Counted from the first letter of the stretch, positions 9,617-18,074 are shown. The stretch is DNA of 36,546 bases from an uncultured Enterorhabdus sp. (GCA_947649205.1 CANSQM010000024.1:1-36546); one strand, 5' to 3'. The notes: generated by a model from the letters alone, not told the origin. Translations and numbers: made by a program.

Positions 9617-10036
9617 ATGGGAAAGCTCGTCCAGCAGTTCATGAAGTTCGGCGTCGTGGGCGCGGTGGCCTTCGTCATCGACTACGGCCTCATGGTGGCC
9701 CTCACCGAGCTTGCCGGTGTGGAGTACCTGCTGTCGGCCACCATCTCGTTCACCGTGTCGGTGGTGTTCAACTACCTGGCCTCCATGCGCTATGTGTTCA
9801 CCCATAAGGAGGGGCTCTCGCGCCGTCGGGAGTTCGTCATCTTCGTCGTGCTGTCGGTCATCGGCCTCGGCATCAACGACGCCCTCATGTTCCTCGGCAC
9901 GTCGCTTCTGGGCATCAGCTACCTCATCACCAAGATCGCGGCCACGGCCGTGGTGATGGTCTACAACTTCGTCACGCGCAAGAAATTCCTCGACGCCGGA
10001 GACACGGCGGCCACCGAGCCGCTGGAGCTGCTGTGA
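9617..10036 (+). CDS. GtrA family membrane protein (polyprenyl-phosphate sugar flippase type)
   Basis: A small integral membrane protein of 139 residues with four hydrophobic segments, starting MGKLVQQFMKFGVVGAVAF. The family motifs are visible: FGVVG near the start, FVIDYGLMVAL, VSVVFNYLASMRYVF and the C-terminal YNFVTRKKFLF-like end (here VYNFVTRKKFLD). GtrA proteins are thought to move undecaprenyl-phosphate-linked glucose across the membrane. The GT2 gene upstream would make the substrate. The ATG at 9617 was chosen over the longer open frame from 9497, which overlaps the tRNA-Glu CCA and terminator; GGAAGGG precedes it. Substrate assignment is inference. Confidence 0.85.
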   Translation: MGKLVQQFMKFGVVGAVAFVIDYGLMVALTELAGVEYLLSATISFTVSVVFNYLASMRYVFTHKEGLSRRREFVIFVVLSVIGLGINDALMFLGTSLLGISYLITKIAATAVVMVYNFVTRKKFLDAGDTAATEPLELL

Positions 10037-10065
10037 GCCCGGCGCGGATCTGAGGGGAGAGACCG

Positions 10066-10995
10066 ATGGCTATCGGAAAGATCGCGCTCATTGCCAATCC
10101 GGCGGCCCAGAACGGCCGCGGCTCCTGGGCCGCCGTGGAGGCGGCCAGCCACCTGCGTGCCCGGGTGGGCGACGACGGCTTCCGCCTTCTGCTCACCGAA
10201 CGGCCCGGCCACGCCATGGCCCTGGCAGCGGGGCTGGGGGAGGAGGTGGGCGCCGTCATCGCCCTGGGCGGCGACGGTATCGTGAACGAGGTGGCCTCCG
10301 GGCTCATGGAGCGCCCCGCCGCGGCCCGGCCGGCCCTCGGGGTCATCCCGGCCGGCTCCGGCAACGACTACGCGGCCACCCTCGGCATGGCCTCTTCCAT
10401 CCCGCGGGCCATCGACCAGATCCTCGCCTTCCGCACCGGTCCCGCCGACATCGGGCGCGTGAACGGCCGCTACTTCGTGGAGACGCTCTCCTTCGGCCTG
10501 GACGCCGCCATTGCCCTGGACACCATGGAGCGGCGGGTGCGCACGGGCCGGGCCGGCACGCGGCTGTACCTTGAAAGCGCCGTGGACCAGCTGTTTCATC
10601 ACCTCGAGATCTACGACTTCGCGCTGAACGTCCTGCGGGCGGCGCCAGGGCTCGCCCCCATCTACCTGAAGGGCAGCTGCTATCTCTTCGCCGTGCAGAT
10701 GGGCCCCACCTACGGCGGCCATTTCCGCATCACGCCCGAGGCGTCTTTGGATGACGGGCTGCTCGACCTGTGCTGGGCCACGCCTACCCTCACGGCGAAG
10801 CGGGCCCTCGCGGTGCTGCTGGCCGCCCGCTTCGGGCGCCACACCGGCAACCGCCACATTCATTTCGAGCGGGCCGAGGCGCTGGAACTGTCCTTCGGCT
10901 GCGAGCCGCCCGCCCAGATCGACGGCGAGAAGATCGAAGGTGACCACTTCATCATCGACTGCATCCCGGGCGCTCTCACGGTGATCTTCGGCTAG
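10066..10995 (+). CDS. Diacylglycerol/sphingosine kinase-family lipid kinase (DgkB/YegS-like)
   Basis: Predicted ATP-dependent phosphorylation of diacylglycerol or a related lipid, recycling it to phosphatidic acid. The 309-residue product has the DAGK catalytic-domain signatures: IANPAAQNGRG at the N-terminus, GGDGIVNEV from residue 68 and GSGNDYA from residue 98. The C-terminal beta-sandwich has the DGLLDLCWATP stretch and ends in QIDGEKIEGDHF. A GAGGGGAGA Shine-Dalgarno precedes the ATG, 30 bases after the GtrA stop, so the two are probably co-transcribed. With the GT28, GT2 and GtrA genes nearby it suggests glycolipid or lipoglycan metabolism, in which diacylglycerol is a by-product. Substrate not provable here. 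Confidence 0.88.
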   Translation: MAIGKIALIANPAAQNGRGSWAAVEAASHLRARVGDDGFRLLLTERPGHAMALAAGLGEEVGAVIALGGDGIVNEVASGLMERPAAARPALGVIPAGSGNDYAATLGMASSIPRAIDQILAFRTGPADIGRVNGRYFVETLSFGLDAAIALDTMERRVRTGRAGTRLYLESAVDQLFHHLEIYDFALNVLRAAPGLAPIYLKGSCYLFAVQMGPTYGGHFRITPEASLDDGLLDLCWATPTLTAKRALAVLLAARFGRHTGNRHIHFERAEALELSFGCEPPAQIDGEKIEGDHFIIDCIPGALTVIFG

Positions 10996-11040
10996 GGCCG
11001 CGGCCGCCGGGCGGGGCCGTCCGTGGGGGATTTTGGAGTT

Positions 11041-11072
11041 TTGCGGCGCGGGCGTGAGTTTTGCACTATAAT
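11041..11072 (+). promoter_or_regulatory. Promoter region of tRNA-Arg
   Basis: A perfect -10 TATAAT lies at 11067-11072. The nearest -35-like hexamer is TTGCGG at 11041-11046, with a long 20-base spacer, so only the -10 is firm. Transcription would start near 11079, about 26 bases before the tRNA. Confidence 0.55.
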
Positions 11073-11104
11073 AGCCTGCGCCCCGATGCGGGGCACCCCT
11101 ATGC

Positions 11105-11180
11105 GCCCTCGTAGCTCAGGGGATAGAGCACTTGCCTCCGGAGCAAGGTGCCGCAGGTTCGAATCCTGTCGAGGGCACCA
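11105..11180 (+). tRNA. tRNA-Arg (anticodon CCG), CCA encoded
   Basis: The acceptor stem GCCCTCG/CGAGGGC, discriminator A and CCA are clear. The anticodon arm CTTGC-CTCCGGA-GCAAG gives anticodon CCG, reading CGG. The T-arm is CAGGTTCGAATCCTG. It sits between the lipid kinase and the RNA methyltransferase gene. Confidence 0.96.
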
Positions 11181-11189
11181 TGATTGTCC

Positions 11190-11221
11190 AGGGCGGGCCG
11201 GCAGGTCCGCCCTTTCTCGTT
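11190..11221 (+). terminator. Probable terminator of tRNA-Arg
   Basis: A 10-bp stem AGGGCGGGCC/GGTCCGCCCT (one G-T) with loop GGCA runs from 11190 to 11213. An interrupted T-rich run (TTCTCGTTTT) follows. It is 9 bases after the CCA. Confidence 0.65.
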
Positions 11222-11274
11222 TTCGCCGCGCCGCGCAGCCCCGCGCCGCGGGCCGCCTGACCGAAGGAGCCCCC

Positions 11275-12591
11275 ATGACCGAGACCGTTTCCATCGACCG
11301 CATGAGCTACGGCTCGGCCGCCGTGGGGCGCCTGGCCGACGGCAAGACCGTCTTCGTGGAAGGGGCCGCGCCGGGGGATGTGGCCGAGGTGGAGGTGGTG
11401 GAGGCCAAGCCCCGCTTCGCTCGGGCCACCGTGGCGCGGCTCGTGGAACCCTCGCCCGACCGCGTGGCGCCGCCCTGCGCGGCCGGCTGTGGGGGCTGCT
11501 CCTGGGCCCATCTGGCCTACCCGGCCCAGCTGGCGGCCAAGCGGGCCAACGTCGTGGACGCCCTCGTGCGCACGGGTCACATGGACCCGGCCCGGGCCGA
11601 GGAGATCGTGGCGCCGTGCGTCCCCTCGAAGCGGGAATGGGGCTACCGCAACAAGCTGGAGCTGGCCTGCGGCACCGATGGCGCCGGCCGCCTCGTGCTC
11701 GGCATGCGCCCCGAGGGCAGCGCCGAGGTGGTTCCCCTCGAGGCGTGCCCCTTGGCCAACCGCCTCATCGAACGGGCTCCGAAGGCCCTGCGCGGCGCCC
11801 TGCGGTTCCTCTCGGGCAACGAGGACCTGGGCATCTTCCGCGTGGGGGTGCGCGGCAGCCTGCGCACCAAGGACGTGGAAGTGGCTCTGTGGACGGCGCC
11901 GGGCCCCTTCCCCCGGGCCGCTGCGGCCAAGACGCTGGCCCAGGCCTGCAAGAACACCTCGCTGGTGCGGGTGCTGGCCGAGCCGGGCCGCGCCCGCAAG
12001 GTGAAGAAGGTGGAGGCCATCTCCGGCAAGGGCTGCTGGGAGGAGGAGCTGGCCGGCGCGCGCTTCCTCACGAGCGCCCCGTCGTTCTTCCAGGTGAACA
12101 CCGCCCAGGCCGAGCGGCTCGTGGCCCTCGTGCAGGAGGGCCTGGAACTGGAAGAGGGCGACTACGTGGCCGATCTCTACGCCGGCGGGGGCACCTTCTC
12201 GGTGCCGCTGGCCGCGGCCGGGGCCGATGTGGTGGCCGTGGAATCGGCCGGCTCCTCCGTGCGCGACCTGCGGCGCAACGCCGAGCGGGCCGGGGTGGAC
12301 ATCGAGGTCATCGGCGGCGACACGGCCCGGGAGCTGCCAGAGCTGGGGGATTTGGACGCCCTTGTGGTGGATCCGCCCCGGGCCGGCCTGGCCGACGGGG
12401 TGGTGGACTCCATCGCCGCGGCGGCCCCGCGCCGGGTGGCCTACGTGAGCTGCGATCCGGCCACCTGGGCCCGGGACGTCGCCCGCTTCGAGGCCGCGGG
12501 CTACCGTTTGGCGCGGGCAACGCCCGTCGACCTCTTTCCCCAGACCTACCATGTGGAAGTGGTTAGCATTTTCGAGCGTTCCGGCCGCTAA
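11275..12591 (+). CDS. TrmA/RlmD family RNA (uracil-5-)-methyltransferase
   Basis: Class I SAM-dependent enzyme that makes 5-methyluridine in 23S rRNA or tRNA. The 438-residue product starts with a TRAM-type RNA-binding domain (about 1-60). A 4Fe-4S cysteine set follows (C68, C72, C75 in CAAGCGGCSW, with C158 as likely fourth ligand). The SAM motif is DLYAGGGTFSVPLA, then DPPRAGL, the nucleophile C393 in YVSCDPATWARD, and the C-terminal DLFPQTYHVEVV signature. All catalytic residues are present. The start is the ATG at 11275 with a GAAGGAG Shine-Dalgarno; the frame is open further upstream only because it reads through tRNA-Arg. Whether it targets rRNA (RlmC/RlmD) or tRNA (TrmA/TrmFO-like role) cannot be decided; the FeS cluster favours the RlmD/RlmCD group. 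Confidence 0.92.
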   Translation: MTETVSIDRMSYGSAAVGRLADGKTVFVEGAAPGDVAEVEVVEAKPRFARATVARLVEPSPDRVAPPCAAGCGGCSWAHLAYPAQLAAKRANVVDALVRTGHMDPARAEEIVAPCVPSKREWGYRNKLELACGTDGAGRLVLGMRPEGSAEVVPLEACPLANRLIERAPKALRGALRFLSGNEDLGIFRVGVRGSLRTKDVEVALWTAPGPFPRAAAAKTLAQACKNTSLVRVLAEPGRARKVKKVEAISGKGCWEEELAGARFLTSAPSFFQVNTAQAERLVALVQEGLELEEGDYVADLYAGGGTFSVPLAAAGADVVAVESAGSSVRDLRRNAERAGVDIEVIGGDTARELPELGDLDALVVDPPRAGLADGVVDSIAAAAPRRVAYVSCDPATWARDVARFEAAGYRLARATPVDLFPQTYHVEVVSIFERSGR

Positions 12592-12683
12592 CCTGTTAGA
12601 ATCATTCCCCGTATGTAAAGATACGATCCGTGCCGCCCCCGGCCCCGACCCGCGGCGGCGCGCAGCGAGGAAAAGGAGGGCCC

Positions 12684-13211
12684 ATGGCTCTGTACACTCC
12701 CGAATATCAGCCCACCGGCGAGGAGATCGCCGTCATCAACACCTCCAAGGGCACCGTGCGCGTGCAGCTGGCCGGCAACGACGCCCCCATTCACGTGGGC
12801 AATTTCGTGGAACTGGCCCAGAAGGGCTTCTACGACGGCCTCAAGTTCCACCGCTACGTGCCCGGCTTCGTGATCCAGGGCGGCTGCCCCAACACCCGCG
12901 AGGCCACGCCCGAGCAGGTGGCCGCCGGCCGCGCCGCCGGTTTCGCCCCCTTCGGCACCGGCAATCCCGGCTACTCCATCAAGGAGGAGTACACCACCAA
13001 CCCCAACAACTCCCATGAGGACGGCGCCCTGGCCATGGCCCGCTCCATGGACCCGAACTCCGCCGGCTCCCAGTTCTACCTGTGCCTGGGCCCCCAGCAC
13101 AACCTGGACTCCGGCTACACGGTGTTCGGCCAGACCATCGAGGGCAAGGACGTCATCGGCCAGCTCCGTGCCGGCGACGTCATCGAGTCCATCACCATCG
13201 AGAACGCCTAG
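12684..13211 (+). CDS. Cyclophilin-type peptidyl-prolyl cis-trans isomerase
   Basis: Catalyses cis-trans isomerisation of X-Pro bonds during protein folding. The 175-residue product covers one cyclophilin domain: APIHVGNFVELAQKGFYDGL, the active-site stretch FHRYVPGFVIQGG (catalytic Arg and neighbours), and AMARSMDPNSAGSQFYLCLG. There is no signal peptide, so it is cytosolic. An AAAAGGAGGG Shine-Dalgarno precedes the ATG. An insertion with EATPEQVAAGRAAGFAPFGT between the catalytic strands is typical of some actinobacterial members. It lies between the RNA methyltransferase and a TPR gene, about 93 bases after the former. Confidence 0.94.
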   Translation: MALYTPEYQPTGEEIAVINTSKGTVRVQLAGNDAPIHVGNFVELAQKGFYDGLKFHRYVPGFVIQGGCPNTREATPEQVAAGRAAGFAPFGTGNPGYSIKEEYTTNPNNSHEDGALAMARSMDPNSAGSQFYLCLGPQHNLDSGYTVFGQTIEGKDVIGQLRAGDVIESITIENA

Positions 13212-13223
13212 GGGCGATCATCC

Positions 13224-13242
13224 GGCGCCCCGCGGGGGCGCC
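13224..13242 (+). terminator. GC hairpin after the cyclophilin gene
   Basis: A perfect 8-bp stem GGCGCCCC/GGGGCGCC with loop GCG lies 12 bases past the cyclophilin stop. No T-run follows, so intrinsic termination is doubtful. It has the same arms as the hairpin at 3138-3157. Confidence 0.3.
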
Positions 13243-13309
13243 TGCGGTCCCGGTGGCCGCGCGGGGCCCTGGGGCCCGACCTGCAAGGAAGACCGAGCGA
13301 AGGAAGTCT

Positions 13310-14689
13310 ATGAACAACGAGTTATTCGATCGAGCGAATGAGCGCTACCGCCTGCGGGATTTCCGCGGTGCGCTGATGACGTTCACGGAATGCTTGCAGG
13401 ATACGAACTACCCCCTGGCCCCCGGCGAGATGGGCCTGCTCTACCACCAGATTGGCAACTGCCTGGTGAAGCTGAAGAACCCGCGGGAGGCCATCCAGGC
13501 CTACAGCCAGGCCACGGCCGACCCGGCCTACGGGGCGCTCGGCACTGTGGAGTGCAACCTCGGCATGGCCTACGCCTCCCTGCGCGACTACGACAACGCC
13601 ATCCGCTACTTCGAGAAGTCGGTCACCGACGACACCAACCCCACGCCCTACAAGTCCTACATGGGCATGGGCAACGCCCTCATGAAGCTCGGCAAGTCCG
13701 CCGAGGCCGGCGTGGCCTTCCGCGAGGCGGCCCTCGACGAGGCGAACCCCGATCCGACCAAGGCCCTGCTGAACCTGGGCGTGTGCTTCATGGCCCTGAA
13801 CCGCCCGGCCGACGCCGTGGCCTCCTACGAGAGCGCCATGCAGTTCGACATGCTGCCGGCTACCCGCAACAAGCTCCAGGCCTCCCTCGGCCAGGCCTAC
13901 GTGGCCTGCGGCCAGATGGAGAAGGCGGTTCACGCCTTCGAGGAGGCCATCGCCGACAAGACCTACTTCCTGTCCGATTCGGCGAGTGTGGACTACCAGC
14001 GGGCCGTGGGCGCCGTGGCCCAGGGCACCTCCGAGCAGAACCAGGCCACCCAGGTGCTCCAGCTGGCCGACATGTCCGGCCTCGATGTGGCCGCCGACGG
14101 CTCGAGCGTCTACGATATGGAGACCTACGACGAGGCCGCGGCCGAGCCCTTCTACTATGACGAGCCCTACGAGGTGGATCCGGCCAACTTCCCCGGCTAC
14201 GTGGGCGCCTACGACAACGTGGACAACGACCGCTTCTTCACCGCTACCGACGCGGAGCTGGAGCAGTGGTCGCGTGGTTTAGCCAAGCAGGACCGCAAGC
14301 GCCGCAACGTCGGTCTGAAGGTGCTGCTGTTCTTCGTTGTCGTCATCGTGCTGGCCGCCGCGGCCGGCGTGTTCGCCTACGTCCAGGGCTACGGCTGGCC
14401 GACCCAGGACGAGGTGGTGAAGAAGCTGTTCGCCGATCCGGCCGCCGCTCCGGGCACCGTGCTCGCCAGCAGCGTGGAGGAGTCCAAGGTGGCCGCCATG
14501 CTGGATCCGGTGGTGACCGACCCGAACGTGACCATCGACGGCGTGAACCGCTCCATGAGCGACTCGGTGGTCTATGCCACCGCCGCCACTGGCGAGGGCG
14601 GAACGGTCACCTACCAGGTGTCGCTCGCCCGCGACGGCATCGGCTGGAAGGTCACCAACATCGAGCTGTACTTCCCGAGCCAGAGCTAG
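13310..14689 (+). CDS. Membrane-anchored tetratricopeptide-repeat protein
   Basis: No exact function recognised. The 459-residue product starts MNNELFDRANERYRLRDFRG and carries at least five TPR-type helical repeats over about residues 1-235 (for example AIRYFEKSV, AVASYESAM and AVHAFEEAI ends). An acidic, Tyr-rich linker (about 250-320) and a basic KQDRKRRN stop follow, then one membrane segment (about 331-352, VLLFFVVVIVLAAAAGVFAYV) and a C-terminal domain of about 105 residues outside the membrane. The topology places the TPR platform in the cytosol and a small beta-rich domain outside. An AAGGAA Shine-Dalgarno supports the ATG at 13310. It may be a scaffold linking cytosolic partners to the envelope; this is inference only. 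Confidence 0.85.
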   Translation: MNNELFDRANERYRLRDFRGALMTFTECLQDTNYPLAPGEMGLLYHQIGNCLVKLKNPREAIQAYSQATADPAYGALGTVECNLGMAYASLRDYDNAIRYFEKSVTDDTNPTPYKSYMGMGNALMKLGKSAEAGVAFREAALDEANPDPTKALLNLGVCFMALNRPADAVASYESAMQFDMLPATRNKLQASLGQAYVACGQMEKAVHAFEEAIADKTYFLSDSASVDYQRAVGAVAQGTSEQNQATQVLQLADMSGLDVAADGSSVYDMETYDEAAAEPFYYDEPYEVDPANFPGYVGAYDNVDNDRFFTATDAELEQWSRGLAKQDRKRRNVGLKVLLFFVVVIVLAAAAGVFAYVQGYGWPTQDEVVKKLFADPAAAPGTVLASSVEESKVAAMLDPVVTDPNVTIDGVNRSMSDSVVYATAATGEGGTVTYQVSLARDGIGWKVTNIELYFPSQS

Positions 14690-14711
14690 GCTCGCCCCCT
14701 GACGGCATTTC

Positions 14712-14737
14712 CGGCCCGCCCTTCGTGCGGGCCGTTT
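14712..14737 (+). terminator. Possible terminator after the TPR gene
   Basis: The stem CGGCCCGC/GCGGGCCG (8 bp) with a 7-base loop ends at 14734 and is followed by TTTG. It lies 23 bases past the stop codon. The T-run is short, so termination may be partial and ndk may be partly co-transcribed. Confidence 0.55.
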
Positions 14738-14770
14738 GCATGACCTGAAACCCATTGCGAAAGGATACCC

Positions 14771-15175
14771 ATGGCTATTCAGAAGACCTACTCCATGATC
14801 AAGCCCGATGGCGTGCGCAACGGCCACATCGGCGAGATCATCAACCGCTTCGAGCGCGCCGGCCTTGTCGTCGAGCGCATGGAGCTCGGCATGGTCACCC
14901 CCGAGCAGGCCGCTGCCAACTACAAGGAGCACGAGGGCAAGCCCTTCTACGAGGGCCTCATCGCCTACATCACCTCCGGCCCCGTGGTCAAGATGGTCAT
15001 CTCCGGCGAGGGCGCCGTGGCCAAGTGCCGCTCCCTCATGGGTGCCACCAACCCGGCCGAGGCCGCTCCGGGCACCATCCGCGGCGATTTCGGCCTCATC
15101 ATGGACGAGAACGTCATCCACGGTTCCGACTCTCCCGAGTCCGCCGAGCGCGAGATCGCGATCTTCTTCAACTAG
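14771..15175 (+). CDS. ndk: Nucleoside diphosphate kinase
   Basis: Transfers the gamma-phosphate of ATP to nucleoside diphosphates through a phospho-histidine, balancing the NTP pools. The 134-residue product matches the family length. It starts AIQKTYSMIKPDGVRN (nucleotide-binding KPD), has GPVVKMVISGEGAV, ATNPAEAAPGTIRGDFG, and the active-site His in NVIHGSDSPESAEREIAIFF. A GAAAGGA Shine-Dalgarno precedes the ATG. A strong terminator follows directly, so ndk ends its transcription unit. Confidence 0.97.
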   Translation: MAIQKTYSMIKPDGVRNGHIGEIINRFERAGLVVERMELGMVTPEQAAANYKEHEGKPFYEGLIAYITSGPVVKMVISGEGAVAKCRSLMGATNPAEAAPGTIRGDFGLIMDENVIHGSDSPESAEREIAIFFN

Positions 15176-15205
15176 GGAAGGTGACACCGATACGGCGAAA
15201 GCTGC

Positions 15206-15239
15206 GAAAAGGGGCCTGCGGGTCCCTTTTCTCTTTTTT
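15206..15239 (+). terminator. Intrinsic terminator after ndk
   Basis: The 8-bp stem GAAAAGGG/CCCTTTTC spans 15206-15231 and is followed by TCTTTTTT. It separates ndk from the hydrogenase operon. Confidence 0.88.
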
Positions 15240-15346
15240 CATCTGGTTTTTCGGCCGTCAGTCGAAGCGGGGGTGTCCCTGGCGGTTGCCGACCCGTTAC
15301 CATGGAGGACAACGGAGAAGCCATCAGCGAAAAAGGAATGCCACCT

Positions 15347-16384
15347 ATGCTGTACCGTGTCATCGATCGCGCGGATCTGCCCTCGCTCGTCGCGGCCTTC
15401 ATGGAGCGCTACGAAGTGGTGGCGCCGGTGCGTCGCGGATCGTTCTACGCCTTCGAGGCCATCGGCGATTTCAGCGAGATTGCGCTGGACTATCCCACCA
15501 CCATCGCCTCGCCCAAGAAGTACTTCCTACCGGCGACCGAGACCCTCTTCGAGTTCGACGCCCGGGAGAACGCCGTCACCGATTACGTGGACGAGGTGCG
15601 CCCGCGGGTGCTGTTCGGGGTGCACGCCTGCGACATCAACGGCATCATGAACCTGAACAGCGTGTTCAACGACCCGCGCTATCCCGATCCCTACTACCGG
15701 GCCCACCAGGACGCCACCCTCATCGTGGGGGTCAGCTGCACCCCGGGCGACACCTGCTTCTGCCACCTCATGGATTCCGAAGAGGCCCGGCCCGGCTACG
15801 ATCTGTTCCTGAACGCCATCGGTGAGGCGTTCCTCGTGTCCATCGGGTCGGTCACGGCGGCGAACATCCTGGAGGGGGCCTGCGACGTGCGCGAGGCCAC
15901 CGACGCCGACCGCGCCGCCTTCCGCGCCGCCACCCGGGCCCGCCAGGAGGCCTTCAACGGGGCCATTCCCGACGTGCAGGAGATTCCCATGCTCATGGAC
16001 GCCTTCCACGAGGACGGCTTCTGGGACGAGCTGGGCGGCCGCTGCCTGTCCTGCAACGCCTGCGCGAGCGTGTGCCCCACCTGCTACTGCTTCGATATCC
16101 GTGACACCCTGGATCCCGGCGCGGAGACCGGCCGGCGCGAGCGGGTGTGGGATGCCTGCACCTCGCCCCAGTTCGCCATGGTGGCCGGCGGCCACAACTT
16201 CCGCTCCACGGCCGCCGAGCGGGTGCGCCACCGCATGTACCACAAGCTCAACGGCTTTCTGGCCACCCACGACCGCAGCCTGTGCGTGGGCTGCGGACGG
16301 TGCGCCGCCGCCTGCAAGGTGGGCATCAGCCCCATCGAGGTGCTGAAGTTCTTCGAGAGAAAGGGGGCCGACGATGGCGAGTAG
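15347..16384 (+). CDS. NiFe hydrogenase (sulfhydrogenase-type) beta subunit, 4Fe-4S dicluster electron-transfer protein
   Basis: Carries electrons between the flavin subunit and the small subunit of a cytosolic NiFe hydrogenase, like HydB of the Pyrococcus sulfhydrogenase or AsrA of sulfite reductase. The N-terminal ~220 residues contain VRPRVLFGVHACDINGIM and GVSCTPGDTCFCHLM. Two ferredoxin-type clusters follow: CLSCNACASVCPTC at about 233-245 and CVGCGRCAAACKVGI at about 313-326. The ATG at 15347 was chosen because AAAAAGGA sits 10 bases upstream; ATGs at 15338 and 15302 are in frame but lack a well-spaced site. It is the first of four overlapping or abutting genes. No clear promoter hexamers were found between the ndk terminator and this gene. 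Confidence 0.85.
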   Translation: MLYRVIDRADLPSLVAAFMERYEVVAPVRRGSFYAFEAIGDFSEIALDYPTTIASPKKYFLPATETLFEFDARENAVTDYVDEVRPRVLFGVHACDINGIMNLNSVFNDPRYPDPYYRAHQDATLIVGVSCTPGDTCFCHLMDSEEARPGYDLFLNAIGEAFLVSIGSVTAANILEGACDVREATDADRAAFRAATRARQEAFNGAIPDVQEIPMLMDAFHEDGFWDELGGRCLSCNACASVCPTCYCFDIRDTLDPGAETGRRERVWDACTSPQFAMVAGGHNFRSTAAERVRHRMYHKLNGFLATHDRSLCVGCGRCAAACKVGISPIEVLKFFERKGADDGE

Positions 16385-17285
16385 CGCCTCCCGCGCCACT
16401 GTGGCCGTCCATCCCTACCGCGACGAGGGCCCCGAGATGACCGGCGCCGAGCTCATGGCCGCCAACCCCTATCGGCCCTGGCCGGCCCGCATCACCTCCA
16501 TCACCGAGCTCACGGCCACCGAGAAGCTCTTCGAGTTCCGACTCGTGGACGAGAAGATCCGCGAGGCCTTCTGCCACGCTCCGGGCCAGTTCGTGGAGCT
16601 GTCCCTGTTCGGGGTGGGGGAGGCGCCCATCTCCATCTCCTCGTCGCCCACGAAGCGCGGCTTCATCGAGCTATGCGTGCGCCGCGCCGGCCGCTTCACC
16701 GAACGGCTCCACCAGATGCAGTGCGGCGAGATCGTGGGCATCCGCGGCCCCTTCGGCCGCGGCTTTCCCATCGAGGCCATGCGCGGCCACGATGTGCTGC
16801 TGGTGGCCGGGGGCTTGGGCATCGCGCCCTTGCGCTCGCTCATCAACAACATCCACGACGAGCGCAGCGAGTTCGGGAAGGTCACCATCATCTACGGCTC
16901 GCGCAACCCCCAAGAAGTCATGTTCCGCCACCAGTTCGAGATGTGGCGCCACCGCAAGGACTTCGATCTGTACCTCACCGTCGACCACGCCGATGAGACC
17001 TGGGACGGGGAAGAGGGGCTCGTCACCAAGCCCTTCGAGCACCTCCAGATCGACGCGGCCAACACCTTCGGGGCCCTGTGCGGCCCGCCGGTGATGTACC
17101 GCTTCGTCGTGGCCGAGATGCGGAAGAAGAACATTCCCTACGACCGCATCTACATGAGCTTCGAGCGCCACATGAAGTGCGGCGTGGGGAAGTGCGGCCA
17201 CTGCCAGGTGGGCCACCAGTACTGCTGTATCGACGGGCCGGTCTTCAACTATTGGGAAGCCAAGAACATCCAGGGGTCGATGTAA
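16374..17285 (+). CDS. NiFe hydrogenase gamma subunit, FAD/NAD(P)-binding reductase with 2Fe-2S
   Basis: Flavin subunit that would exchange electrons with NAD(P)(H), the HydG/AsrB counterpart. The 303-residue product has a ferredoxin-reductase fold: FAD-binding APISISSSP, the NAD(P) loop VAGGLGIAPLRSL, YGSRNPQEVMF and CGPPVMYRFV. A C-terminal 2Fe-2S site follows with C269, C274, C277 and C285 (or C284) in the KCGVGKCGHCQVG region. The start codon overlaps the end of the beta gene by 11 bases, with AAAGGGGG just upstream, a sign of translational coupling. A start at the ATG at 16438 is possible because the first ~20 residues are not conserved-looking. Whether NAD or NADP is used cannot be read. 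Confidence 0.88.
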   Translation: MASSASRATVAVHPYRDEGPEMTGAELMAANPYRPWPARITSITELTATEKLFEFRLVDEKIREAFCHAPGQFVELSLFGVGEAPISISSSPTKRGFIELCVRRAGRFTERLHQMQCGEIVGIRGPFGRGFPIEAMRGHDVLLVAGGLGIAPLRSLINNIHDERSEFGKVTIIYGSRNPQEVMFRHQFEMWRHRKDFDLYLTVDHADETWDGEEGLVTKPFEHLQIDAANTFGALCGPPVMYRFVVAEMRKKNIPYDRIYMSFERHMKCGVGKCGHCQVGHQYCCIDGPVFNYWEAKNIQGSM

Positions 17286-18071
17286 ATGAGCGAGAACACC
17301 GCCACCGTCGGCGAGGCCCGCGCCCCGCGCGTCGTGCTCGTCGGCCTGGCCAGCTGCTTCGGCTGCCAGATCAACATCACCAACATCGAGCGCCACCTTC
17401 TGGCGGTGCTCGGTCAGATCGAGCTGGGCTATTGGCAGCTCACCTCGTCGGAGCCCATGCCCGAGGCCTTCGACGTGGCCGTCATCGAGGGCGCCGTCAC
17501 CACCGAGGAGGCGGCCGAGACCGTGCGCGCCCTGCGAGAGCGCGCGGCCTGCGTCATCGCCATCGGGTCCTGCGCGGCCACCGGCGGCATTCCCGCCATG
17601 GCCGCGGGCGATTTGGCGTCCCACGTGGAAGCGGTCTACGGGGACGGGCTGCCTAAGGCCTGCGGCGTTCTGCGGGCCCCGGCCCCGGTGTCGGCCGTCA
17701 TCGATGTGGACTTCACGGTGAGCTGCTGCCCCATCGACCCCTTCGAGTTCGTGCGCGTGCTGGACGCGGCCCTCTACGGCAGCAACCGGCTGGACGTTAC
17801 CGCCACCCTCTGCGGCCAGTGCGCCCAGGGCGAGGGCGGCTGCCTCTACAAGCGCGGCCAGATGTGCCTGGGGCTCGTGACCCGCGCCGGCTGCGGGGCG
17901 AAGTGCCCCGGTCTCGGCCGGGCCTGCAACGGCTGCGCCGGTCTCTCGCCCGACGCCAACGTGACCGCGGCCCGCGCCTTCGCGGCCAGCCGCGGCTTCG
18001 CGCCCGGGCGCTTCGACGAGGCCCTGGAGATGTTCAACGCCGTGGCTCTGGCCCCGGCAGGGGAGGAGTAA
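17286..18071 (+). CDS. NiFe hydrogenase small (delta) subunit
   Basis: Relays electrons from the NiFe site through 4Fe-4S clusters. The 261-residue protein has the proximal cluster signature ASCFGCQ (C24, C27), GSCAATGGIP and SCCPIDP. The C-terminal half is cysteine-rich (CGQCAQGEGGC, MCLG, CGAKCPGLGRACNGC), supplying the medial and distal clusters, as in HydD of group 3b enzymes. No Tat signal is present, so the enzyme is cytosolic. The ATG abuts the TAA of the flavin gene with no gap, and the large-subunit gene follows 3 bases downstream. The order beta-gamma-delta-alpha matches the archaeal hydBGDA operon. Confidence 0.9.
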   Translation: MSENTATVGEARAPRVVLVGLASCFGCQINITNIERHLLAVLGQIELGYWQLTSSEPMPEAFDVAVIEGAVTTEEAAETVRALRERAACVIAIGSCAATGGIPAMAAGDLASHVEAVYGDGLPKACGVLRAPAPVSAVIDVDFTVSCCPIDPFEFVRVLDAALYGSNRLDVTATLCGQCAQGEGGCLYKRGQMCLGLVTRAGCGAKCPGLGRACNGCAGLSPDANVTAARAFAASRGFAPGRFDEALEMFNAVALAPAGEE

Positions 18072-18074
18072 GCC

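Noticed and set aside
11023..11274. Upstream extension of the RNA methyltransferase
   Set aside because: Reads through the tRNA-Arg gene and its terminator; the ATG at 11275 has a good Shine-Dalgarno.
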